64,000 bases of DNA from Podospora pseudocomata. Taxonomy: Eukaryota; Ascomycota; Sordariomycetes; Sordariales; Podosporaceae. Under the pieces are notes generated by a model, which was not told the origin of the DNA, did no database searches, and saw only the letters and a list, made by a program, of their open reading frames with translations. Location of the stretch: the NCBI RefSeq assembly GCF_035222375.1, contig NW_026946363.1, positions 4,278,001 through 4,342,000 on the forward strand, written 5' to 3'. The position numbers were made by a program, and so were the translations under genes. Below are positions 23,942-35,429 of the stretch, in pieces (the stretch's first letter is position 1; each line of letters starts with the position of its first letter).

Positions 23942-25923
23942 CTAAGGAGCAGAGGTAGGAAGTACACGACTTTCCTCACCACCAACAGGCCAAATCCCCA
24001 ACTCACCCCCCCTAGTCTCATACCTCAACCTGACATTCTTCGTCCTCTTCGCAATCTCCCTCATGGTGTCCACACCCGTAGTCTTCCCCCAACTGCCAGC
24101 AATAAACTCATTCAAGAACCTCGCCGTCAGCAGGGGGCTATCTCGCCCCTTATTGGGAATCATCACCTTCCTGCATGCCAAATAAACCGCCAAAATGACA
24201 AACACAGCCGAAGCATTAATAGCAATCATGACGGTCATGGCTCTCCTCCACTTTACCTGCAGCACCGTCCGAATAAACGGCTTCTCGGACGCCCCCTTCT
24301 CCTTCGTGATCTTTGGTAATTGTCTCTGGGCACCGACGAATCCCAAGATGGGTAACCTTGCAGCCAAGTGGGCGACATAGACCTCTTCCGCGATGGGTAC
24401 CGGTCTCAGATACCAGTCAGACATCCTCTTTATTGAGGGCAAGCCATGACCAGCATAGTTGACAAGGTGGGTCTGTTTGTCCATGGCTGAATAAATGCGA
24501 GTGAATAGGTTGACAGGGTCCATGTACTGGTTGATGCGTTCGTATGTTCCCATGCCGAGAAGTATGTAGGTTGCAAAGGACGAGTTGGACGATGGGATGA
24601 GTTCCGAGAAGACGGCCGGAGACAAGCCAGCCCGAGGCTCGGATGACGATTCAGAGTGCGTAGAAGAAGTGGAGAGGCAGGATGTGCATCCGAAATAGCT
24701 GGCGTTGCGTTTGTTGAAAGCCTTCCAGCTTAGGTGATCTTCCCTGTATATGTCTATTTGGGTACATGTCTCATCCAACGTCAATGATCCGTGCAAGGTT
24801 CAGAGAAAGGGGGGAATACTTACAAGTCGTCATGCACCCTGACGTATTCTGACCGATTGTCTCCTCGTTGATACCAGCAGTCCAGATGTAATCGACAAAC
24901 GACGTTCGAAAATGTAAAAGAAGTCCGGAGAGTATCTGCAAGTACTCGGGATCATCACGTGGGATTTGTTCCATGTTTGTAGCTAAATTCGGCCACCATA
25001 CCAGTTAGCAAGGAGACTTTAATTGATTGACGCTCAAGGGAATCAAATTTACCTGTGATTTCTCCCACGCTCTTCCCATCCTGGTAAACCGTGCCATTAT
25101 AAAAGTTCCGGACGATGCTGCTCGACGAGCTGTGAACGACATGGTCTTTATTGGATTCAACTTCCAGACCGCGATACTCATTGAGGGAGAAGGTGTAAGT
25201 GAGCGTGCGGCCGTCCACTGTTCGATTCACACCCAGCCCGTCGACATTCTCAGTAGTCCATGATGCCGGATCCGACTTGTTCAGGGATAAAGGGGATGTT
25301 TCCAGCCCAGCCGAAGCAAAGTCGACAAACCTGCGCAGGGTCTCTCGGGGATCGGGTTCTGTTATCCATCCCGGATCTCTCCAATCCGTCATCATGACCG
25401 GGTAATCGACCCCGGCCTCCTCGTTCAACTCGAATGTCAAGCCCAGACCGGCGACGCTGATTCGAGCAAGAATCGAGGCAATGAAGTAGAGCAGCACAAT
25501 AATCGTTGTTTTGGTCCACCCCTTGCCACGCCAAGTGTGGCCCCAAAGAAGCCTGAGAGAGCCGGTCGGTTCGCCAATTCCCAGAATGAGATCAACGTTC
25601 CCTGGAGTTGCTGCCTCTCTTTGCAGGAGATGCCAACGGAGCGTGTGGCCCAGGAGCGTCAGCAACGAACCCAGCGCTAAACTCACAAAGGCCGACAAGA
25701 GAATGTTCAGCGTGTTGAAACCTCGACGGTCCCAGGAACTGAGGACGCCCATGCGTTCGTACCCCCAGAGCATGACGATGATGAAAATAAAGCAGAACAG
25801 AGAGCCCGTGAAGCGCCATGCGATTCCAACCCACGGAAACTTCAGAGGCCTCTTCTTAACCTCCCCCCGTTCCACTTTTTCCTCCGTGATGTCGGTCATG
25901 ATTGACTGATACTCGGATGCCAT
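23942..25923 (-). CDS. Fungal-specific multi-pass membrane protein of unknown function
   Basis: Exons are 25923-25053, 24982-24824 and 24753-23942, giving 613 residues with phases 1 and 1 matched. The second acceptor (AAATAG) is weaker than the first. Hydrophobic segments near the N-terminus (GSLFCFIFIIVMLWGYERMG, LLSAFVSLALGSLLTLLG, TIIVLLYFIASILARISVAG) precede a long loop with many N-x-S/T sites, probably extracellular. A final hydrophobic segment (MTVMIAINASAVFVILAVYLA) is near the C-terminus. This resembles a large group of uncharacterised ascomycete membrane proteins, and I recognise no enzyme motif. The N-terminal cytoplasmic end is charged (EEKVERGEVKKR). Confidence 0.78.
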
Positions 25924-26718
25924 TGTTGTGTTTTCGACATTGACAATCGTAGATGTAGGTGGGTGGCTTTTTCCTAGGTATAAGTGCATATATCATTTCT
26001 CGACAAGTCAGAGGCAGCCTAATCTGCGAGAGTTCTTCTCGGTCGGGTTTACGCGTTACCCAGAAAACAGAACATACCTTGCTGCCCGCAGGCGGGCTTT
26101 GGCATGTCGTGCCACCTAGGCTAGACATTGCGAAAAAGATTGTGCATACTCGTGGTCGTGAAAGGATGGCCTACCATCTTATCAGAGGCCATGGCCACAC
26201 AGGTCCAGACTCAAAGGCACAGGAGACAAAGTTCTAGAACCTCGTGAGACGTACCTTTCTTGAATGTGTCACACCTCACTCTCCTGACACAAGGCACTCT
26301 TGCAGGCAGGGGACCACAGCAAAGCAATGTGGTGCGGGAGCATGAGGTTCAGGCCTCGATCGGAAGGTCCGTATCAGACATGATGACCCTTCCCCCAGGG
26401 CTCCACCAAAATGATGACTTCTCGGTCCTGCCTGCCTTGGAGTTGATATATTGAGGCTCATGCCCGGCAGGAGCCATGGGGCGGAAGGACCCAGTCCGGC
26501 TACTAAGTGGGCCTTCCCTGGGACAGCGTATTCTACGTGGACGTTATGTTCTACTGGAGCATCAAGTTCATCCTATCACTGTGGTGGACAAAGAGTATGA
26601 AGAAGAGATAAAGATGAAAAGGTACGTATTTAACTATCTCAAGAGCATGAAGAGGCCGAAGACAGTGAAATATAGCTAGCGTACTCGCTCCCCTCCCTCT
26701 TTTCTCAACAAACTATCC
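25924..26718. other. Intergenic region
   Basis: Promoter side of the membrane-protein gene and 3' side of the CE3 gene. No further gene, RNA or repeat seen. Confidence 0.55.
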
Positions 26719-27747
26719 TTACAAGCACTGCGAGTACCATTGGTTAGAGGCCCTGCAAGTACCCTGCGAGCAGCATGTCGGCCCGTTGAAACCCTGACCT
26801 CCGCATTGCCCATATAACGCAGCGCAGTTTCCGCCTGTCGGCTGAGGGGAGCTCGCCGTGCTGGTAACCAAAGTTGTCGCAGGTGTCGATGTCGGCGTTG
26901 GCACGGCGTTGGTGGGGGTTGGGTTGCCAGATCCACCTTGGACGTCGTTGATGAACTGGATCAGCTTGGGACCGACTTGTCTCGCGATGAACTGATCACC
27001 CTGGCTGTTAGGGTGGACACCATCACCCTCGAGCATGTTGTTGGTGAACCCGGCAGCCCGTGAGCAATCCGCGACGACGATGGGGGATTGAGATGTGGTG
27101 TGTTGCTGTGCCCAGCCAGGGATGGCATTGTTGACGGCCTCGATCGTTGCGTCACTCCAGCTTGTTGGGATGAGCTTGTCGATCTACAACGATATAATGT
27201 AAGTACAACCGGCTCTTGACCCTGGGGAAGCATATGTCACGACTTACAATAACCTTCACCTTCGGATTCGCAGCCCGCATAGCATTGAGCATGGTCGTGT
27301 ACGAATCCAAGATGCTCTGCACGTTCCGCTTGCCGATGTTGACGTCGTTGGTGCCGAGCATGAACTGGACAATATCAGGCTTGGTGCTCTGGACCCAGCC
27401 GGCGATGTTGTTCCTCGCAATGTCGTACGCTTGCCAGCCTGAGTGGCCTTCGTGGTTGGGGTCAAAGCCTGCCGGCCTTGAGCACTTTCCCTGGAGATTG
27501 CTCATGCTCCCGACAAAGTCGACGTTGTTTGCCAGCCCGGCGGAGGTGAGTTGAGTCCATACTAGAGGTCTCCAGCAGCTGATCTCAGTGATGGAGTCAC
27601 CGAGTAGCACTTTTGGAAGTATCAGTTTACTGCTCCTAACAACCAGACAGTGTATAAGGTTGGTAGGTTCCACTTACTAACTTTGACCTTTTGACCGGCC
27701 GCAGTGGCAGCAAGGCCAGCAACAATGGTGGAAGCGAAGAACCTCAT
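26719..27747 (-). CDS. Secreted CE3-type SGNH esterase (acetylxylan esterase-like) with CBM1
   Basis: Exons are 27747-27678, 27609-27248 and 27183-26719, giving 298 residues with all phases matched. Residues 1-18 are a signal peptide ending in AATAAG. The catalytic domain has the SGNH blocks: LLGDSITE with nucleophile Ser 29, the GTNDVN block with its Asn, and the DGVHP block with the Asp and His. The first intron falls directly before the nucleophile block. A Thr/Pro/Ser linker leads to a C-terminal fungal cellulose-binding domain of about 36 residues ([19 protein letters not shown], then the aromatic QWYSQCL end). It should remove acetyl groups from plant cell-wall xylan. Substrate is inferred from the family; the fold and binding domain are clear. 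Confidence 0.94.
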
Positions 27748-28649
27748 GGTCACAGAATTCAAATTTCACCTTGGACACGTCTTGTATCTAGTCCAGCAAC
27801 ACAGCCAACCGTTATGCCAGCTCATCCTCCAGGACGGCGATTTGTTTATAAAGTATTTTTGTCATTGCTGAAATCTTCCGTAGCTCACTAGCAACGGACA
27901 TCTGTCGTTCCCAAGTTGCCGAATCAGGCATGGTTAGTCGACAATGTAGGTAGCAACCGGCTAATAGCTGCACTCGCTCTCGTAGAATCTAAGTACCCGC
28001 ATTGGAGCGTTTCTGTACTTTTCAACATGCGCGCCAGTAGGATAAATAGGATCGTACAAAACACACACGACTAACAGGGTCCCACACATAAAACCAGCAA
28101 GCGCTCATTCTCACAAGCATATGAAATCAACCTCTTCCCTTCACCCGACCTGTCAGCGGCGTTCTTGACAACTGAAACATCTTACATGACCACGGTAGAT
28201 CAAGAATATACGGCACTTCCGTGCGCATCAACTTTCCACGACATCCTTTAGGCTACTTGCTTATGCCGTGGCTCTTCCCTGATCATCAGGAGTTCAATCA
28301 ATAACCCCCCTCATCACGGATTCCAGTTCTCCACCCTGCACCCTGCTCAAATCGATAAACCCCCCTCGTGAATTCCACTCCTCTTTTCTGCCCAAAAGAA
28401 GGTCATGTTCAGGCATGTTTGTTGTTGACACTTTCAACATCCCCTGAAGTTATTCCGTAAACATCCCGGAAGATAACATTGTACTTAAATTCTTGACTGG
28501 AATCGCAACCGGTTGACCAACCAGACAAGCCACAGCCACCACAACACACCCCTTTAAGCCTCTTATAACCGTCCAAAAAAGATGGAGGAAAACATTTGGA
28601 GATAGAATCAGAGTATTTATTATGTATGATTGTCAAAAAAGATTAAAAA
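27748..28649. other. Intergenic region at the edge of the repeat-rich island
   Basis: About 900 bases between the CE3 gene and the 5S-like sequence. No gene seen. Confidence 0.55.
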
Positions 28650-28758
28650 ACATACAACACCAGGTATTCCCCAGTGGTCACCCACCTGAGTACTGGTCTG
28701 GCGATTATGTAGCATGACCGCGAGGATGGGCGACTCCCAAAAGGGTATATTGTTTACT
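28650..28758 (-). pseudogene. Degenerate 5S rRNA copy
   Basis: Read on the minus strand, the last 55 or so bases (28704 down to 28650) match the 3' half of the two intact 5S genes in this window. They include the GGTGGGTGACCACTGGGGAA core and the terminal TGTTGTATGT, followed by a T run that would serve as a Pol III terminator. The 5' half is strongly diverged and about 10 bases shorter, and the usual ACATACGACC start is not recognisable. It is therefore probably a decayed copy, though an unusual 5S variant cannot be excluded. Confidence 0.7.
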
Positions 28759-28768
28759 TCAAAATGTG

Positions 28769-29889
28769 GAAGAAAGCGTGCCGCTAAACGGTTCGTGGAC
28801 GGACAGGCTTGGCCCGTCTCAACCGTTACAGATTAGAGAATCCAGACACGCCCACACCGCGGTGTCAAACTGGGTGGAATGTGTTCCAGATGTGCAGATC
28901 GCGCCAACAGCTCTCGGCCGGTTTATGATTGGATGCAGCTGGCATCAGTCACATCTTTGGCGTCAGTCCCCACCTCCGGCGCAATCACTCCGGTAAGTTT
29001 GCTGATTCGAAGAGATGGTGTTGGTAATAAACTGTTGATTGTTGTAGTAACTATGGAAAAGAGCACTGAGAAATCCTGCAAGTTCTAAACAAACCAGCCC
29101 AGGTTGGCCCAAGCTTCCTGTGGAGCCAGTTGTGGCTACCCACACAACAGATGGAAATTTGGATATCTGGTCCGCCTTGAGCAGCGAGCTTTTCACAGTG
29201 GATCGCTTCTCCAGATTGATTCTCTGCTCTCCTGTCATCTTTGGATCTCTCTGAATCACTTTTTACCGGGAAAACAGCTGAACGTGCGTCTTTAGCTTAG
29301 TTGCATATCCTGATATGCGCAACTCGATAGATATGCCAGGGGGTTAACGCCATCTCGTCGATTTCTTAATAATATTCTTTTGAAACTCAAGATATTGGTC
29401 TATAACCTAGGCTTGAGGTGTTTGTTCCACTTCTCGGTGCAATAGGCGGGTGGGATAACCTTGTCTTTGTAGCCGACATAAAGCCCAGATGCCCCCCGGA
29501 ATGGCCAAACCATATCTGGTCCTGGCAGTTGCACTCTGATGCAGTATTCTAATAACGTGGAAGAGGCGCAAGAATTAGTTATTGAGTTTGACCGCAGCGT
29601 GTTATTCCTTCTTAAACTAGGTAAAGGTTAGAAAGATTAGGCGGGTAAACTGTGGCCTTCGAATCGATAGACTGTCTAAGATAGTTCTATTCGTTTTTCC
29701 AAATAGTGTAACCCTTAGCGTAGAAGGGCTGGCGAGCGTACATGAAGTTAAGGGTAGTGGATATAATGGGTTTTGTTAGGATTCCTTATAGTTAAGTGGC
29801 TGGGGTCTTATAGTCCTGGCCAAGTTATATTTGAATCGTAGCTAGGTTACTCGTTAAGAAAATAAAACAGTGGTAACGCCCTTGTTCAG
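28769..29889. other. A/T-rich non-coding stretch in the repeat island
   Basis: No intact gene seen. The stretch leads without a clear boundary into the gypsy-type fragment and may contain further unrecognisable remains of that element. Confidence 0.45.
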
Positions 29890-30210
29890 TCAAAGGAGTA
29901 CAGAGCTTTATCGGTTTTTCGAACCACTACCAAGCATTATACGCAAGTTCTCGGAGAGAGCTCTACCGCTGACGGCTTTGACTAAAAAAGGGGTTTCTTT
30001 CAGTTGAACTCCTCAGTGCGAAAAAGCGTTCAAGACACTTAAGACACTTCTGATCAGCGCGCCAGTACTCGTCCAGTGGGACCCAGAAAGGAGGATGGCG
30101 GTGGACACAGATTCATCGGGCTATGCCGTGGGTGGGCTCCTGTTATGGCAGCTCACACTAGGCAGTTTTACTCGACAGCTGAGCAGACTCAGTGAAGTGA
30201 CAAGATAGAG
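29890..30210 (+). mobile_element. Degenerate Ty3/gypsy retrotransposon fragment (RT/RNase H region)
   Basis: Translation in more than one frame recovers pieces typical of the end of a gypsy reverse transcriptase and the start of RNase H. These are KGVQSFIGFSN, ALPLTALTKKGVSFS, EKAFKTLKTLLISAPVLVQW and MAVDTDSSGYAVGGLLL. They are joined by at least one frameshift, and a TGA stands where a Trp is usual, as C-to-T decay on the other strand would produce. No LTR or other domain is intact nearby, so this is a dead fragment. Confidence 0.75.
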
Positions 30211-31780
30211 GGTTCATAAAAAAACAAAGTTTCCTTCACATGCAAAATTCCTTTCGCATCCCTGTTTGTGAACACCTCGCTCAAGCATACAAATCAGTCA
30301 TTTTGTTTCTTGTCAACACTCTGCACACTTATCCTCACCTCATCCTTCTTTTAAAATTATCCCACTCCGGCTCCCTATTCGTAGCATCCATCACCAAAAG
30401 CTCCTCATCACCCATTTGCAGAACCATAATAGAGCACCCCGCAACAGTCAGTCGACCCTACGTGCCAGAGAGAATCATGTTAGTCGCTGCCGAGTCTCCA
30501 CGGGATGCCCCTGCCCCTACTATCGCCCGAGGCATCGACATCGAACGGGCCCTCACAAACTTGTGTAAATGGGCTGGGGGTGTGAAATCATTCCATGACT
30601 TCGAGCCAGAATATTCACCTATATTCGGATGAAACCACAGGAAGAGAGCTTATTAACGCACGAGCTGGCTCTTTGGGGGAAGCATGCTAAGGGTAAAGGA
30701 AGAGAAGAGGACGAAGGGTTGGTTATGCAAGTGGCCTTGTTACTGTTCTTGAGGTGCTAAGTCTTTCTTTGCATGATTGGAAGGCTCAATGTGGTTGGTT
30801 CTATCCAGTGCCATCCCCTAGGCCCTGGGCATCAGACACCTTCTGCGCCGTCCCCACAACTCTGAGTCCTATGTCAACTCAACCCAACGTCCCCCAAGAT
30901 AGACACATAGAGATCCTTGGCCGGAGCTTGGCTTGTCGTGGTCCTGACGGACAGCTGCCTTTCGATCTACCACAGGATAGAGCGGAAGCTTCCCTGGCAG
31001 ACCCAGACAACAGGCGCTTTTGGGGCGTCATGAGAGGCACACCAGAGATTTTCTGGGAGTCTCTCAGGGAGATTGCGGTTATGCTGCACTCTGGTAACTA
31101 GGATGCTTGGTAGGTTTAAGGGTTTAAAGTCTGTGATATGAAGGCTAGGAAGTTTGGATTCTCGCCCTCATGCTGGAACGGCGTCGAGTTACAGAGGAAG
31201 AAACAAGGGAAATCTTTCAACAACATCGACCAGACCCAGGTATGTTCAATAATCCGTAATCGTTGAATGGCTGCTAACAACGGCGAATTACCCGGGGAAC
31301 ACAACAAGGGATTTTACATCAGCGAGGATGTCACCCATTGATGGGACAGCCGACCGCTTCCTGGACTGTATGCGCTCTACGACTGCAAGCAAACAGCAGG
31401 TGTTGAGGGCAGGCGCCCCAAAAAGGACGGATGGTGTTGTGGTGAAAGGATGTGCTACCGACCTGCGTTGGTGTTCTTTCCGGTCGAGGGAATGTTTTGC
31501 CGTTTTCAGACTTATCCTGGTCTGGACGGTCACGTGATAAGGCACACGGTTACAAGCAGAGCAACCAGATGGGTAAAAGGCAACCAATGGGGAAGGGATC
31601 ATGAGTTCTGTCAATCATCCAGCAATCTGGAGATGGGATTATTGCGGCTTGGAAATGATCCAGAAAAACTATAGTCTATATATACGGAGGAACTAGCTAG
31701 CTTTTAGATAGTTCTGCAGTATGCAATTCACATTGTGAGTTCTCAAGGACCAAGCACTTACGAGAGACAATTAGTGATCT
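30211..31780. other. Repeat-island stretch without a supported gene
   Basis: Two plus-strand frames (30240-30632 and 30754-31101) are protein-like in places (PTIARGIDIERALTNLCKWA; NRRFWGVMRGTPEIFWE) but show no domain or intron logic. They may be remains of broken genes. Confidence 0.4.
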
Positions 31781-31878
31781 TTGTTGTGTACCTTTTGGCT
31801 ACACCGAACCGTTATTCAGAAGCAGCCTTCAACCCAGTATCCCTTTCAGAGGTGCCGATCAGGGGTCCGTCACAACTG
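31781..31878 (+). repeat. Dispersed 98-bp repeat, copy 1
   Basis: Aligns without gaps to 33151-33248. By direct count 77 of 98 positions agree, and 14 of the 21 differences are transitions. The stretch ends in a GATCAG...GTC/GCCACAA string that resembles the 3' edge of a gypsy LTR, which is only a suggestion. Confidence 0.85.
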
Positions 31879-32257
31879 CAACGGGCTGAGCCCTGAACCC
31901 TCGGCCCTAATGAAGCTATTCCCAGAACACACACACAGACCACTACTCCAGAACCCTCTATCACCACGCACTGGCCAACGCAGCCATATCAGAGGCTCAT
32001 GTTATCAAAACTTCTCTTTCTCTTTTTCTTTTCTTGTCCAAGTTCAGTGTAGTCGTAGAGTGGCCTAGCTAGTTGCAATATATTACCTTGATACCATTAC
32101 AACAACCTTGGTGTTCCCGGTTTATCGTGTCTCGGGGGGGCTACTAGATCCAGGTCCCAGTGTGTTTCCAGTTGTAGAAGAGCTTCCAAATCGGGTTTGT
32201 ATCGGTCGTATAAATCCCACAGTGGGTGGTGGTATAAGCTGAAGTTCCCTGCAAGGA
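31879..32257. other. Non-coding stretch between repeat copy 1 and the LINE-like fragment
   Basis: No gene seen. Confidence 0.45.
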
Positions 32258-32725
32258 CTACCGGGTAGGTTGGTCTGGGTTGTTCGAACAGACTCCTCGG
32301 GAGGGCCTTGTTGGTAGGAGGATTGCATATCGACCGGATTTCCAGACCCCTTTCTTCACGCCTTTCTTCACGCCTTTCTTCACGCCTTTCTTCACGCCTT
32401 TCTTCACGCCTTTCTTCAGGCCTTTCTTCACGCCTTTCTTCACGCCTTTCTTCACGCCTTTCTTCACGCCTTTCTTTCCGCCTTCCTTCACTTCTACCTT
32501 CGCTCCTCCCTTTCCTCCTTCTTTCACCTCTTCTTTCACCTCTTCTTTCACCTCTTTCTCCACCCCTCCTTCAATACTTAGAAACCATACCTTGCACCAG
32601 TCTCCTGAAACCTTGTAGTCCCATTGACTGGCATCCAGTCTCTTGGTAATGAATATAGCTGCCCTGCCCTCTGGTTGATATAACAGCACCAACAATATCG
32701 GGATCTGGACATGGACAATTTCCAT
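32258..32725 (-). mobile_element. Probable fragment of a LINE endonuclease ORF with an expanded repeat
   Basis: The minus-strand frame begins with IVHVQIPILLVLLYQ, then GRAAIFITKRLDASQW and DYKVSGDWCKVWF. This pattern resembles the endonuclease part of Tad1-type LINE proteins. It then runs into Lys/Glu/Gly repeats made by the 12-bp tandem array, and no later endonuclease or RT motif follows. The resemblance is from memory of the family and covers only about 45 residues, so a fragment of another repeated gene is possible. Confidence 0.4.
32349..32480. repeat. 12-bp tandem repeat, 11 units
   Basis: The unit CCTTTCTTCACG repeats 11 times with two variant units (the sixth and the eleventh). It is in frame on both strands: minus-strand KKGV repeats and plus-strand TPFF repeats. 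A second 12-bp array of TTCTTTCACCTC-type units follows at about 32518-32555. Confidence 0.95.
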
Positions 32726-33760
32726 TTCCGTTCTTGGACCTGAGCACTCGTTGCTTTAACCTGAGCAGAAGTGGAGATCTCCTGAGAGTGGATGAGCAAA
32801 GCCCTGAGCAGGGCGAGCAATGGCTGAATCCACCTGAGACCAGGCTACACTAGAGGTAGACCATGCGAGAGCTGTTTCTGGAGCGTACACCTATTCCACG
32901 GTAATTGTTGTTAGCGTTGCAGGGGGCCTTTAGGTGGAAGTTGTTAAAAAATGGAGGGTGGCTAGGGAAAACATGCTAGCGTCCTATACAAAACACGGCT
33001 AATCATGTTATGTCACGACCATGACCAACAGAAAGCATTACCCCCAACAAAAAGCACGTGAACGGTGGGAGACAGCCAATCAGGGGTGGACCGACAGACC
33101 GAGGGGAACGACCTGTATTCATGGTATCTTGTGTTTACATTGAGACAATCTTGCTGTGCATTGTTTAGCTGCACCGAACCATTACTCAGAAGAAGCCTTC
33201 AATTGTGTATCCCTTTCAGAGGTTCTGATCAGTGGTTCGCCACAATAGGCCTATAATACTGGCCAGGCCAATATCTTACGATGACCCGCACTTTGGTTGG
33301 AGGGGTGCCGTTTCGAGATGGAATTTGTATAGGCGTGAGTCGGTTTTTCGCCGAACGCACCAAAATCGGGGTCAGCCAGATCGGACTCTGGCTCATCTGT
33401 TCGCTCTGGTGTGCGAGACGCTGCGCATCGATCGGTGGGTATATGATAGAGGTCGAGTACGAACCCTATTACAGAGTCTATTCAGGTGGATTACAATTGG
33501 CTAGCAATACAATATACGAGGTTACCCACTATACTATCTGTCTACAGTACCTATAAGGTACTTCACTCCAGTACCACAACTGTGAGCTTTAGGTATCGTG
33601 CATGAGCCTTCCGTTGCACTAATCATTGTGTGTGTTTACTGTTTACAGGGCCTTAGGCCTGTAAATGGCCATACCTATTTCAATAATAAAGACCTTCGAA
33701 AACGGCCTCTTTTGTCTTGAAGTCCATCAAGACAAGAGATCAACCCAGCTAGTCGACACC
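32726..33760. other. Repeat-island stretch with possible LTR remains
   Basis: Contains repeat copy 2. A TGTCACGACC string at 33011 looks like the 5' edge of a gypsy LTR and could pair with copy 2 as a solo LTR of about 235 bp, but I found no matching target-site duplication. No gene seen before 33761. Confidence 0.4.
33151..33248 (+). repeat. Dispersed 98-bp repeat, copy 2
   Basis: Partner of 31781-31878, with the same length and orientation. The excess of C/T and G/A differences is what repeat-induced point mutation leaves behind, but the sample is small. Confidence 0.85.
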
Positions 33761-34574
33761 ATGGCTCCCAAGTCTCTCGCCATCACGGCGGTGTACCTTC
33801 TCCTCTCTCTCGCTTCCGCAACCCCTGTCACCCTCGAAGCAAGAGATCTCCTGAATCCCATTGGACCAACTGCCACGGCCGAGCAGGAGAAATGGTGCCC
33901 GGCTCTCGACTATGACACCTACAGCTGCTACAACACCGTGGCCATCTCCCCGACCGGCCAGCTCAACAGCGGCCAGGACCCTGGCAAGAGCCAGAACAAA
34001 ATCCTCAGCTTCTGCCACAAAGAGGACTGCCTCACCAAGCCCAACATCTACGTCCAGTCCAAGTGCAACAACGGCTGGTGCGCCCATATGTACGACTACT
34101 ACTTCGAGTCCGACTTCGGCATCGGCGGCCGGGAGCACATCGCCGTCTGGGTTCAGAACGGACAGCTCAAGTTCGTCTCTGCTTCCAAGCACGGCAAGTG
34201 GAACATCCGCTTCCCTGGGCAGAACCCCAAGATTCGTATTGAGGGAAGCACTCACGCCAAGATTGTCTACCACAAAGATGCTGCTGGGTACCCATGCCTT
34301 CCGCTATGCGAACGGCGGTGATGAGCCTCCTGAGAACCACTGGCAGAGCTGGCGTTGGCGCATTGGTGCCGGTCTGCTGAAGTGGGACTCGATCGCCGGC
34401 AACCTGCGCACTACGCTGTCTCAAAAGGATTGGGGTAAGGCTGAGGTGGCTGTTAGGGACAAGGGTGGCAAGGCCTAGAACTTTGGCTGGTACTTGGACC
34501 GCTCCAGATACTACTGCGTTACCGAGCTCGAGTGCCCCGGTAACCTGGCTACGGCGTTTGATCCTTGGGCTTGA
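33761..34574 (+). pseudogene. NPP1/NLP-family (necrosis-inducing-type) secreted protein gene, broken
   Basis: The frame opens with a clear signal peptide (LAITAVYLLLSLASA). It continues through a secreted domain with the features of NPP1-type proteins: a Cys pair region, CAHMYDYYFESD, and VSASKHGKW. At about 34286 the frame changes by a net one base; unshifted, it ends at a stop at 34321. Homology then continues in the next frame to a TAG at 34476-34478, and past that stop a Cys-containing C-terminal stretch continues to 34574. The conserved histidine-rich heptapeptide expected after the YDYYF region is not recognisable here. With two breaks and a lost key motif, it is most likely inactive. 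Sequencing error could explain one break but hardly the motif loss. It lies just downstream of the LTR-like repeat copy 2. Confidence 0.75.
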
Positions 34575-34898
34575 GTGGAAGGACAGTGGGTGTGATGGAA
34601 CTACATAGACCAGGTGTTGGAATACAGGGGTTGGAAAGGCGGGATACATGTAGGAACTAGATGTACACAATCGTCTTTATCAGCTGGGCCTTTTCTCAGG
34701 TAGTCTTCAAATTTGATTGATTGTGTACTCTAGCCAGGTAACCAATTGGACTGACTTCAACGCATCTATCCCCTCATCCTCGTGTATTGGTTTCAAAGCG
34801 AGGGTGGAGGAAGATTGCACGCTAACTGGAAGCTGAATGCACATAGTTCTCTAGAGATAGGTAGATAGTTTCCAGTTGACGTAAACACCCATTCTCCA

Positions 34899-35429
34899 AT
34901 GGAGCCCCAGGCTCTCCTTGCAACTTCCATACTGTGTAATATGCCCCAGGCACCTCAAATAGAATTGCTGCCGCTCAAAGCCGCTGGTAGCCCCTCCAAA
35001 AAAGCTCAAGAGAGCCCCACCGTGGATGCAACAAGCACTCGGGCACAGTGGGTGTCCTCCTATGGTAACAAACCCCCGAAGAAGGGAGCGTCGTTTTCAG
35101 ACCATTGGGTAAGTTGCTCGTTGCTTTAGAAGCTACCTCCATACCTATAGTCAGTGTGGTTCCAGGATACACGCTAACACCTTCCTCACCAGCTTCCTGT
35201 CGGTCCCGGTTACTTGGACCTTGATGCACTCGAGTCTGGCTACCATGCCCACTTGATGATCATGCACGACTCGACTTCTTGGCTTCAGTCCGGGATGACG
35301 GCCATCAAGGGTTTCATGCGCAGGTTCGCTCAAGGCTATGGCACTGCCAGCCAATGTTTGTTGGAGGAAGCCATTCGACGGGGTGCTGTACTGCCGGTGC
35401 ACCGCCTGCTATTCATTGAGGCAATCTGA
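34899..35429 (+). CDS. Small hypothetical protein
   Basis: Two exons, 34899-35108 and 35193-35429, join in phase 0 through a good intron (GTAAGT donor, GCTAAC branch, ACCAG acceptor), giving 148 residues. There is no signal peptide, membrane segment or recognisable domain. The second exon reads GYHAHLMIMHDSTSWLQSG and ends GAVLPVHRLLFIEAI. The well-formed intron is the main support. It could be a lineage-specific gene or the remains of a longer one, given the decayed surroundings. Confidence 0.45.

Noticed and set aside
33011-33248. Complete solo LTR (TGTCACGACC to CCACA)
   Set aside because: The ends look plausible, but no target-site duplication was found and the second copy does not share the 5' part, so only the 98-bp match is claimed.
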